Below are positions 57,562-64,000 of a DNA stretch of 64,000 bases, piece after piece. Numbering within the stretch: position 1 is the stretch's first letter; each line of letters begins with the position of its first letter. Origin of the DNA: a bacterium (GTDB lineage: Bacteria; Zixibacteria; MSB-5A5; GN15; FEB-12). The notes below the pieces were generated by a model that worked only from the letters and a program-made list of their open reading frames with translations, did no database searches and was not told the origin of the DNA. A program made the translations under genes and the position numbers. Location: positions 806,001 through 870,000 of the forward strand of contig JAHLKV010000001.1 in NCBI GenBank assembly GCA_020444475.1, read 5' to 3'.

Positions 57562-58461
57562 ATGCTCATGGCTTCCGAAAACACAGCCCAGGGACTCCGG
57601 GTTACCGACAAAACCCTCGAAAACCCCATGAACCTCTGGTACAGCGAACTGACTCGCGGCGCTGCCGGTCTGACCCTCAAAGTGGATCGCATCCTCGAGT
57701 CAACCGAATCCGAGTTCCAGCGGATCGAGGTGATTCAGAACAGCCTGTTCGGTAAGCTCCTCGTGTTGTACGGCTCCCTCATGGTGGCCGACAACGACAA
57801 CAACGCCTACAACGAGATGCTGGCGCACGTACCGCTGTTTGCACACCCCAAACCGGACAACGTACTCATCATCGGCGGCGGCGACTGCGGCACGCTGACC
57901 GAAGTCATGAAGCATCCCGAAGTCAAACAATGCACCATGTGTGAGATCGACCGGAAAGTCGTCGACACCACTCGCAAACACCTGCCGCACCTGACTGTCG
58001 GTGCCGACGACGCCCGGGCCAGTCTCGTCTTTGAAGACGGCAAGAAGTACATCGAAAACAGCGACCAGCGTTTCGACATCATCACGCTCGACCTCTCCGA
58101 CCCGGTCGGACCGGCCGAAGAGCTCTTCCAGAAGCCGTTCCACCAGACGGTCTACGACCGCCTCAACGACGACGGCATCATGGTGGCGCAGTCGGAGTCA
58201 CCCTATTTCAACAAGGACATCATCCGGAAGATGTACGCCAACCTGAAAGACATCTTCCCGATCGTCCGGATGTACATCTGCTTCATGCCGATTTACCCGT
58301 CGAGCCTCTGGTCGTTTGCCTTCTGCTCCAAGAAGTACGACCCGATCGGAAACTTCGACCGCGCTCGCTGGGAAAAGCTGGGACTGAAAACGCGCTACTA
58401 CAACGCTGAGACGCACCTCAGCGCTTTCGGTCTCCCCCAGTTCGCAAAAGAACTGGTGTAG
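57562..58461 (+). CDS. speE: Polyamine aminopropyltransferase (spermidine synthase)
   Basis: A 299-aa cytoplasmic aminopropyltransferase. The SAM-type Rossmann motif is LIIGGGDCGTLTEV (about 102-115). Adenine contact is near VFEDGKKYIEN (156-166), and DLSDPVGPA (177-185) carries the catalytic Asp. YNEML and an N-terminal small beta domain (MNLWYSE, IEVIQNSLFGKLLVLYGSLM) are as expected. It transfers aminopropyl from decarboxylated AdoMet to putrescine. Start at 57562; ATG at 57568 has better spacing from AAGGA and is an alternative. The stop codon TAG lies in the first bases of a palindromic repeat unit (58458 onward). Confidence 0.94.
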   Translation: MLMASENTAQGLRVTDKTLENPMNLWYSELTRGAAGLTLKVDRILESTESEFQRIEVIQNSLFGKLLVLYGSLMVADNDNNAYNEMLAHVPLFAHPKPDNVLIIGGGDCGTLTEVMKHPEVKQCTMCEIDRKVVDTTRKHLPHLTVGADDARASLVFEDGKKYIENSDQRFDIITLDLSDPVGPAEELFQKPFHQTVYDRLNDDGIMVAQSESPYFNKDIIRKMYANLKDIFPIVRMYICFMPIYPSSLWSFAFCSKKYDPIGNFDRARWEKLGLKTRYYNAETHLSAFGLPQFAKELV

Positions 58462-58720
58462 GTCCGAACCCCTGCGGTTCGGACGGCTTTGTGCCCCATC
58501 ATCGGCCTCTTTGTGGCCCATCATCGGGCTTTGTGGCCCACCTAAAGTCCGCCTCCGGCGGACGGCAGGTGGGATTGAACGGTCGCAATGGGATTGAATA
58601 GTCGTAGGTCCGAACCCCTGTGGTTCGGACGGCTTTGTGCCCCATCATCGGGCTTTGTGCCCCATCATCGGGCTTTTTGTGGCCCACCTAAAGTCCGCCT
58701 GCGGCGGACGGCAGGTGGGA
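58458..58720. repeat. Tandem pair of complex palindromic repeats after speE
   Basis: Two direct copies, 58458-58603 and 58604-58720. Each starts with the inverted repeat GTCCGAACC-CCTGC-GGTTCGGAC (second copy one base different). Two copies of TGTG(C/G)CCCATCATCGG follow. Next is a nested palindrome CCCACCT-AAA-GTCCGCC...GGCGGAC-GGC-AGGTGGG. The first copy has an extra GGGATTGAACGGTCGCAATGGGATTGAATAG tail region. A third, inverted and partial copy is at 59857-59957. REP-like; it fills the 329-bp gap between speE and the amidotransferase gene. Confidence 0.85.
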
Positions 58721-58790
58721 TCTGAATCGGAAGCAACCATAACAAAGCCCGGGCTGACCCGGGCTTTGTCGTTTACCACAGAGGAAGAGT

Positions 58791-59486
58791 ATGAAGCCTG
58801 TAATCGTTATACAAAACTGTGAGATAGAGTCTCCCGGAACTATCGGCGCCTACTTCAAAGATCGCAAAATCCCGTTCAATGTCGTCCGGTCATTCGCAGG
58901 TGAACGGATTCCTGAACCGGACGAACTTGATCTCCTCGTCGTCCTCGGCACCCCCACCTCGGTCACCGAGTACCGCAAGCATGACTATCTCATCAATCTC
59001 TTCACGCTGATCACACGCACCATCCACGAACAGAAGCCGATCCTCGGAATCTGCTTCGGCGCCCAACTCCTCGCCCACGCCCTCGGCGCCCGCGTACAGG
59101 CCAACAAGGTCAAAGAGATCGGCCCCCTGCCCGTCCAGCTTACCGACGAAGGCGCCTCCGATCCGCTTTTCGAAGGCTTCCCTGCCGAGTTTAAGGTCTT
59201 CCAATGGCACGGCGACACCTTCCGTATCCCCTTCGGCGCGACTCATCTTGCAAAGTCCGAAGACTGCAAGAACCAAGCGTTTCGGAAGGACAACCTGGTC
59301 GGCCTGCAGTTCCATCTCGAAGCGGATCCCGATGAGGTCCCGCTGTGGTGCGATGCCTACGCTGGTGAACTGGCCGAAGAGGGTAAGACGAAGGACGAGA
59401 TAACTGAAAACTACAAAGCCGTCGCCGAGAACACCCGTACGCTCGGCTTCAAACTCCTCGACAACTACTTCAACCTGATATCATAG
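58791..59486 (+). CDS. Class I glutamine amidotransferase-like protein
   Basis: A 231-aa GATase1 domain protein. The nucleophile C88 is in LGICFGAQLLAHALG. The His and Glu of the triad are in LQFHLEADPDEV, and FQWHGDTF is also typical of GMP-synthase-like amidotransferases of this stand-alone type. The substrate is unknown. PuuD-like hydrolases that cleave gamma-glutamyl polyamine derivatives are a possibility because of the polyamine operon upstream, but the repeat-filled 329-bp gap means separate transcription is likely. GAGGAAGAGT precedes the ATG. A hairpin terminator follows at 59599-59644. Confidence 0.85.
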   Translation: MKPVIVIQNCEIESPGTIGAYFKDRKIPFNVVRSFAGERIPEPDELDLLVVLGTPTSVTEYRKHDYLINLFTLITRTIHEQKPILGICFGAQLLAHALGARVQANKVKEIGPLPVQLTDEGASDPLFEGFPAEFKVFQWHGDTFRIPFGATHLAKSEDCKNQAFRKDNLVGLQFHLEADPDEVPLWCDAYAGELAEEGKTKDEITENYKAVAENTRTLGFKLLDNYFNLIS

Positions 59487-59555
59487 GCCGAAGCTGCATG
59501 CAGGGCCCGCATGCTCCGTGGCTGTGACTTCAGTCACGGTGCGCTATCTTCCCGG

Positions 59556-59725
59556 GCGTGGTGTACCTCCCCGTGCACCAAGCAACCCCATAGACGTTGC
59601 GTCACGTGCTAGGCCGTCGAAGACGGACGACACGTGACGCTTTTCCGTGCGTGGTGTTCCTCGTGCACCACGATAACTCGCGGTCTGTGCGTGGTGTACG
59701 TCCTCGTGCACCACGATACCTCGCG
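59556..59725. repeat. Three short palindromic CGTGGTG...CACCACG repeats
   Basis: Copies at 59556-59580 (diverged), 59646-59683 and 59687-59725. The core is GTGCGTGGTGT-N4/7-CTCGTGCACCACGATA-C/ACTCGCG. Arms CGTGGTG and CACCACG could form a stem. They flank and partly overlap the terminator hairpin region. Confidence 0.7.
59599..59644 (+). terminator. Nested hairpin terminator after the amidotransferase gene
   Basis: GCGTCACGTG (59599-59608) pairs perfectly with CACGTGACGC (59631-59640), with an inner CCGTC-GAA-GACGG stem, followed by TTTT. Good Rho-independent terminator on the plus strand, about 110 bp after the stop. Confidence 0.7.
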
Positions 59726-59856
59726 AATGCTGCGTCATTTGCCGGCGACGTAGGTCAGCTCCGCGTGCAAATCAAGGTACCCCACGATGCCATCGATAAC
59801 TTCACCCGCACGCGGTGCTGACGGCGCATTGATCGGACGATGTCCGCACCTATTCT

Positions 59857-59957
59857 GTCCGAACCGCAGGGGTTCGGACCTACTGCACTGGCAGTGAGGT
59901 GGGTGAATCCCACCCGCCGTTCGCTGAAAGCGGACTCTGGGTGGGCCACAGGCTAGC
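59857..59957. repeat. Inverted partial copy of the palindromic repeat
   Basis: GTCCGAACC-GCAGG-GGTTCGGAC (59857-59879) is the reverse complement of the repeat head at 58460. GTGGGTGAATCCCACC and the GTGGGCCAC end (59917-59949) match the other module of the same repeat in the opposite orientation. The modules keep the same circular order as in the tandem copies. Confidence 0.75.
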
Positions 59958-59973
59958 ATGTTCGCCACAAAAA

Positions 59974-60001
59974 AACCCGGTCCGCAAATACGGACCGGGT
60001 T
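59974..60001 (-). terminator. Rho-independent terminator after the outer-membrane barrel gene
   Basis: AACCCGGTCCG (59974-59984) pairs with CGGACCGGGTT (59991-60001) around CAAATA. On the minus strand it is followed by a run of T. Strong terminator 22 bp past the stop. Confidence 0.9.
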
Positions 60002-60023
60002 TTGTATCTGAATCAAACTTCGT

Positions 60024-61388
60024 TTAGAAGCTGTAGATCGCAGACATACCGGCGTTCATGCCATTCTCTTCGCCGGAGAGGAAATTCAAACCGTCGAGGA
60101 ACAACTCGGGGTTCGTCCAGGTGTCAATCGTCAGACGACCAAAGTTGAACGACAGGCCGAGATAGGTCACATTGTCCGGCCAGCGCTCAAAGTCCTTGCC
60201 ATCCGGTTCGCCGGCATCGGTGTACTCCCACTTGACGTCACGCCAGTAGGAGGTGGCGCCGAAACGAGCGTCGAGCCAGGTCAGCACTTCGCCCTCGAAA
60301 CCGATCTTGAAGTACGGCAGAGTCATCACGGTAGCGTTCATTTCGTAGGTCTCCGCCGGGTCAGTCTGATTGTCAACCATCTCGTAGTCGGCCTTCACAT
60401 AGGAGATACCGAAATCGAGAACAGCGAGCATACCGGCCGACGGCTGATAGTGCATACCGCTACCCACCGTCAGTCCCAGCATGTTGAACTTGTACGTATC
60501 CGGATTTTCAAACCAGGTACCGTCGTAGTAGTCCTCGGACTCGAACTTGGCATAGACAAACGACGCGTGCGGAACCAGGGTTACGACCGGGTTCATCTGC
60601 TTGAAGTAGCGGCCAAGCAGGGTGAAGCTCATGTTGCCGGCCGGCTTGGTGTAGTCAAGTTCTGTCGCATCGCCACCACCGGGAGGCGTACCCCAGGTCT
60701 TGTTCTTCCAGGTGATCATCTGGATATGAGCGGCCACATCCCAGAGACCACTGGCCTCGGTCAGACCGAAACCAAAGTTGTAGCGGCTGAAGGAGACGTC
60801 GCGCTGGGTGTTCCCCTCGTCATCCTCCCAACGATAGGAAGAATGCAGCTTGGAGAACGAGAAACCGAACTTGTTGCCACCCAGTTCGCGAGCGTAGAGC
60901 AGCGAGATCCGTTTGTTCGACAGGCCCTCCGGAGCATAGCCCCAGTACGAAGAGCTGAAGACATCGAGGAAATCGTACAGCTGCTTGTCGTAGTAGTAGC
61001 CATAGCTGGCGCGATCAAGACCGGCCGGAAGGTACATATTGCCCACGTAACCTTCGCCATAGTAGTCCCCGACATAGTTGTACAGGTACGTACCGAGGAC
61101 AAACGGCTTGTCCTTGCCGAACTTCCAGTGAACACCAAATTCGTTGAAGTGCTCGCCATAACCGTAGTACTGCTCACCGTCTTTGGTGTAGTAGTAGTCA
61201 TAGGTATTGAATTCAGCCACGGCCACGTCCGGATAATCATACAGACGGGACGGGAAGATCCAAATGTTGGCCTCGTCGACCATAATCTCGTTGTTCTCGC
61301 CCATCGTGTTCACGCGAGTCTTGGTCGCGAACGACGCTGCGCTCAACAACAGCACGAAGCACAGAGTAAGCGTTACCAGTTTTCTCAT
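60024..61388 (-). CDS. Outer-membrane beta-barrel (porin-like) protein
   Basis: A 454-aa exported protein with a signal peptide (MRKLVTLTLCFVLLLSAASFA). The chain is rich in Tyr, Gly and Asp with many short strands (KPFVLGTYLYNYVGDYYGEGYVGNMYL, RYNFGFGLTEASGLWDVAAHIQMITW, NVTYLGLSFNFGRLTIDTW) and ends AIYSF, the C-terminal Phe signal for outer-membrane assembly. The early segment EIMVDEANIWIFPSRLYDYPDVAVAEF is a lead-in I associate with a family of FCB-group barrels. ATG at 61388 has GAGG upstream. A strong terminator and a long AT-rich upstream region suggest an abundant, singly transcribed protein. The transported substrate is unknown. Confidence 0.8.
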   Translation of the reverse strand: MRKLVTLTLCFVLLLSAASFATKTRVNTMGENNEIMVDEANIWIFPSRLYDYPDVAVAEFNTYDYYYTKDGEQYYGYGEHFNEFGVHWKFGKDKPFVLGTYLYNYVGDYYGEGYVGNMYLPAGLDRASYGYYYDKQLYDFLDVFSSSYWGYAPEGLSNKRISLLYARELGGNKFGFSFSKLHSSYRWEDDEGNTQRDVSFSRYNFGFGLTEASGLWDVAAHIQMITWKNKTWGTPPGGGDATELDYTKPAGNMSFTLLGRYFKQMNPVVTLVPHASFVYAKFESEDYYDGTWFENPDTYKFNMLGLTVGSGMHYQPSAGMLAVLDFGISYVKADYEMVDNQTDPAETYEMNATVMTLPYFKIGFEGEVLTWLDARFGATSYWRDVKWEYTDAGEPDGKDFERWPDNVTYLGLSFNFGRLTIDTWTNPELFLDGLNFLSGEENGMNAGMSAIYSF

Positions 61389-61746
61389 CACGTAGTCCTC
61401 TTGTATATCGTCAACCGAAGTTTATTAGTTTCCTCGTAAGTGAATTCAAGTGTTGCCGGGATGGCAACCGGGCAGCAACGCAACTACCCACGTCCGTGCG
61501 TCATAGGCAACCCTCCATGGTCACGGGGCGAGTTTGGCTCACCCTCTCCGGTAGTCCACCAATGTGTACTGCTAATGTATGGTTAGGTCTGTAGGTCAAC
61601 CTTATTCAGTTAGATTCTGAAATCGGGGCAAATTATACTTTTTGGGGGTAACAAGACAAGTAAAAAATGAATTCTTTTTCACAAACAAAATCGGAAAATA
61701 TTTCCCACTCCCCAGAGGGAAAAACAGGTAAATGTGGGCCGACCGA
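61389..61746. other. AT-rich region between the barrel gene and mazG
   Basis: About 360 bp without a gene. 61600-61730 is clearly more AT-rich than the surroundings and is the likely promoter zone of the barrel gene (minus). On the minus strand TTGACC lies near 61600, but no good -10 follows. The end of mazG is at 61747. Confidence 0.4.
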
Positions 61747-62550
61747 CTACCCTTTCACACGCTGCCAAATGGCTTCGAGTTCCTCCAGCGAATACTGATC
61801 AAAAGTCCTCCCGCAACTCTTGATTTCCTCCTCCATCAACCCGAATCGCGTGCGAAACTTCCCCAACGCCTCACGCAGCGCGATCTCCGGCTCCACCTCG
61901 GATTTCCTCGCCAGCGACGCCACCGCAAACAACAAATCACCGATCTCCTCCGAAAGCGCCTCCCGATCCGGCTGACTCCCATTCGCAAACACCGCCTTCA
62001 CCTCGGCCACTTCCTCATCAATCTTGTCCAGAACGTCCCTCGCCGACTTCCAGTCAAACCCGACTCCCCCCGCCTTCTCCCCCAGTCGAAAGGCCGCCGT
62101 CAACGCCGGCATACTGCGAGGCAAACCGCCCAACACCGATTCTTTCTCACCCGACGACGTCTTTATCTTCTCCCACTGATCCCGCACTTCCTGCGGTTTA
62201 AGATCCTTCCGCTCTCCAAACACATGCGGATGCCGGTTCACCAACTTATCCACAACATGCGATACGGCATCGTTGATATCGAACTCCCCCCGCTCACTCG
62301 CCAGCTGGGCATGAAAGACGATCTGCGTCAGCAAATCTCCCAGTTCCTCCGCCAACTCCTCGAATCGCCCCGCCTCGATCACCTCCACCACCTCGTACGT
62401 CTCCTCGATCAGATACGGCAGCAGCGACTGGTGGGTCTGCTTACGGTCCCAGGCGCACCCTTCGGGCGACCGGAGAATCTCCATCAGGACGGTAAGTCTC
62501 TCAAACGGAGAGAGTTTGGGGTCGTAGACACGAGCTTTTAAGTCTTTCAT
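61747..62550 (-). CDS. mazG: Nucleoside triphosphate pyrophosphohydrolase MazG
   Basis: A 267-aa cytoplasmic enzyme that hydrolyses NTPs to NMP and pyrophosphate (housecleaning). Two MazG domains are visible. The first has LIEETYEVVEVIEAGRFEELAEELGDLLTQIVFHAQLA (EExxE and ExxD metal ligands) and the conserved CAWDRKQTHQSLLPY. The second has KIDEEVAEVKAVF and SEEIGDLLFAVASLARK, then KFRTRFGLMEEE. Full length for the E. coli-type protein. The ATG at 62550 (MKDLKARVYDP) is chosen because upstream residues in the open frame to 62721 overlap valS. The ribosome site is weak. Divergent from valS. Confidence 0.93.
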   Translation of the reverse strand: MKDLKARVYDPKLSPFERLTVLMEILRSPEGCAWDRKQTHQSLLPYLIEETYEVVEVIEAGRFEELAEELGDLLTQIVFHAQLASERGEFDINDAVSHVVDKLVNRHPHVFGERKDLKPQEVRDQWEKIKTSSGEKESVLGGLPRSMPALTAAFRLGEKAGGVGFDWKSARDVLDKIDEEVAEVKAVFANGSQPDREALSEEIGDLLFAVASLARKSEVEPEIALREALGKFRTRFGLMEEEIKSCGRTFDQYSLEELEAIWQRVKG

Positions 62551-62692
62551 ACGGATGCCGATACCTATCCTGAACGGTTTCCCGGAGCGCGCTCGTCCTC
62601 CTTGACAAAAAATGCACCCCGGCCTATTATGGAACCTTATTCTGCCCGAGCCGTCGGGTAGTAAATCTATCAATATACGGATACACGGTCCT

Positions 62693-64000
62693 ATGAGCAA
62701 TACGAACGCCGACAGCAGCAAGAAGTCTACCGCCTATAACCCCTTCGAAGTCGAGACCCGGCTCTACGACCAGTGGGTGAAAGCCGGTTACTTCAACGGC
62801 CAGGCCGACTCGGACAAAAAGCCCTACTCGGTGGTCATCCCGCCTCCCAACGTCACTGCCGTCCTGCACCTCGGACACGCCCTGAACAACAGCATTCAGG
62901 ATATTCTCGTCCGCAAGCACCGCATGCAGGGCTTCGAAGCGGAGTGGCTCCCGGGCTCCGATCACGCCGGTATTGCCACCCAGGTGATTGTCGAGAAGCA
63001 GCTCGTCAAGGAAGGCACCACCCGCCGCGAGGTCGGCCGTGAGAAGTTTGTCGAGCGCACCTGGAAATGGGCGATCGAAAACAAGGACCAGATCCTCAAC
63101 CAGCTCAAACGGATCGGCTGCTCCTGCGACTGGGACCGCACCCGCTTCACCCTCGACGAGGGTCTCTCCAAAGCCGTCGCCGAAGTGTTCGTCCATCTCT
63201 ACGACAAGGGCTGGATCTACCGCGGCCACCGCATCGTCAACTGGTGCCCGTCGTGCAAGACTTCCCTCTCCGATGACGAGGTCGAGCACAAGGAATTCGA
63301 CAGCCACCTCTGGTACATCAAGTACAAGATCAAAGGCTCCGACGAATACCTGACAGTCGCCACCACTCGCCCCGAGACCATGCTCGGTGACACGGCGCTG
63401 GCCATCAATCCGAAAGACAGCCGCTACAAAAAGCACATCGGCAAAACAGTCATCCTGCCGATCCTCGAGCGCGAGATTCCGATCGTCGCCGACAGTTATG
63501 TCGACCCGGAGTTCGGAACCGGTATCGTCAAAGTAACCCCGGCGCACGACCCCAACGATTTTGAGATCGGCAAACGCCACGACCTCGAAGAGGTCAACAT
63601 CCTGAACATCGACGGCTCCCTCAACGAAAACGCGGGCAAGTTCAAGGGGATGGATCGCTACGACGGCCGCAAGGCGCTGCTCGAAGAACTCAAAAAGAAA
63701 TCGCAGCTTGATCGAACCGAAGACTACAAACTTTCGGCCGGTACGTGCTATCGCTGTCACACGATCGTCGAGCCCTACCTCTCCGACCAGTGGTTCGTCA
63801 AGATGTCCGAGCTGGCCCAGCCCGCTGTCGAAGCGGTCAAGACCGGCAAGCTCCGTTTCCATCCGGAGTACTGGACCAAGACCTACCTCCACTGGATGGA
63901 GAACATCCGCGACTGGTGCATCTCGCGCCAGCTCTGGTGGGGCCATCGTATCCCGGTCTGGTACGCCGAGGACGGCACCGCGTTTGTCTCGGTCGAGCGC
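62693..64000 (+). CDS. valS: Valyl-tRNA synthetase, N-terminal part (cut by window edge)
   Basis: 436 codons visible, running off the window. Class I synthetase: PNVTAVLHLGHALNN contains the HIGH motif (HLGH), then PGSDHAGIATQ. The editing domain begins after WCPSCKTSLSDDEVEHKEF and includes VATTRPETMLGDTALAINP and VKVTPAHDPNDFEIGKRH, followed by RDWCISRQLWWGHRIPVWY. The KMSKS loop and the C-terminal coiled coil lie beyond the window. The residue pattern (PGSDHAGIATQ, TRPETMLGDTA) is valine-type rather than isoleucine- or leucine-type. It is divergent from mazG with 142 bp between the starts. Useful as a taxonomic marker. Confidence 0.97.
   Translation, partial: MSNTNADSSKKSTAYNPFEVETRLYDQWVKAGYFNGQADSDKKPYSVVIPPPNVTAVLHLGHALNNSIQDILVRKHRMQGFEAEWLPGSDHAGIATQVIVEKQLVKEGTTRREVGREKFVERTWKWAIENKDQILNQLKRIGCSCDWDRTRFTLDEGLSKAVAEVFVHLYDKGWIYRGHRIVNWCPSCKTSLSDDEVEHKEFDSHLWYIKYKIKGSDEYLTVATTRPETMLGDTALAINPKDSRYKKHIGKTVILPILEREIPIVADSYVDPEFGTGIVKVTPAHDPNDFEIGKRHDLEEVNILNIDGSLNENAGKFKGMDRYDGRKALLEELKKKSQLDRTEDYKLSAGTCYRCHTIVEPYLSDQWFVKMSELAQPAVEAVKTGKLRFHPEYWTKTYLHWMENIRDWCISRQLWWGHRIPVWYAEDGTAFVSVER

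Larger units (their letters stand above)
59487..60023. other. Repeat-rich intergenic region
   Basis: About 535 bp with no gene. It contains, in order: a GTGACT-TC-AGTCAC palindrome (59524-59537), three copies of a CGTGGTG...CACCACG repeat, a strong terminator (59599-59644), an inverted copy of the speE-flanking repeat (59857-59957) and a terminator for the barrel gene (59974-60001). Confidence 0.75.

Noticed and set aside
58458..59957. Possible CRISPR array from repeated units
   Set aside because: Copies are few, unequal in length, tandem without unique spacers and one is inverted; no cas genes are present.
62627..63946. Long minus-strand open frame (439 codons) opposite valS
   Set aside because: It lies antisense to a clear valyl-tRNA synthetase; its Asp/Val-rich composition is what the complement of this codon usage gives. 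Same for 52282-53853 (opposite lpdA) and 56505-57335 (opposite the decarboxylase).

Overview
The window is a bacterial chromosome fragment of moderately high GC (my impression; not computed). Its surface proteins carry two signatures typical of the FCB superphylum, especially candidate phyla such as Zixibacteria. One is the C-terminal type IX secretion-like sorting domain (NYPNPFNPTT... then G(I/V)YxYR... ending in K). The other is a dockerin-like module of the NVNGD...DLSDxxxLVNxLFLGG type. Many cell-envelope genes, multiheme cytochromes and receiver-rich signalling genes fit a free-living, anaerobic or facultative Gram-negative member of that group. The phylum assignment is inference from protein style, not from a marker gene. 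The last gene, valS, is cut by the window edge and could serve as a phylogenetic marker.

Layout. 1-2 kb: a truncated Ser/Thr kinase divergent from a GAF-SpoIIE phosphatase. 2-7.5 kb: three large exported surface proteins (FG-GAP/dockerin, short dockerin, tail-fibre-like). 7.8-15.5 kb: a CBS protein and a SulP transporter on the minus strand face a five-gene signalling operon on the plus strand: a cytidylate-kinase-like/receiver fusion, histidine kinase, receiver, kinase-like DHp protein, receiver. 15.5-22.5 kb: a tightly overlapping five-gene minus-strand operon encoding a membrane-anchored FAD/Fe-S oxidoreductase, a diheme cytochrome b, a 17-CxxCH and a 22-CxxCH multiheme cytochrome c and an outer-membrane beta-barrel. 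It reads like a complete route for electrons from NAD(P)H or ferredoxin to the outer membrane. 23-28.5 kb: a beta-propeller-like surface protein and a PKD/CARDB lipoprotein.

28.6-38.8 kb: an ECF sigma/anti-sigma pair, two paralogous exported TPR-CHAT proteases and small envelope proteins. Three genes here share a bipartite upstream motif, GTAAGA-N12-RTGCACC, proposed as a common promoter. 39-40.6 kb: a decayed patch (LolD-like ATPase, truncated FtsX permease, orphan sorting domain). 40.7-51.3 kb: an operon for a YdjY-like protein, a secreted alpha/alpha-toroid protein and an astacin metalloprotease fused to a similar toroid, next to two convergent TonB-dependent receptors. 51.4-52.4 kb: a broken tyrosine recombinase and a gene-poor gap. 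52.4-55.1 kb: dihydrolipoyl dehydrogenase and two small envelope proteins. 55.3-58.5 kb: an XRE-cupin regulator with its promoter and operators, followed by speH, an ornithine-type decarboxylase and speE (polyamine synthesis). 58.4-60 kb: a glutamine amidotransferase framed by palindromic repeats. 60-64 kb: an abundant-type outer-membrane barrel, MazG and the start of valS.

The most system-like regions are the cytochrome/beta-barrel operon and the ECF/CHAT-TPR locus with its shared promoter motif. All calls come from reading the sequence; no database search was possible.
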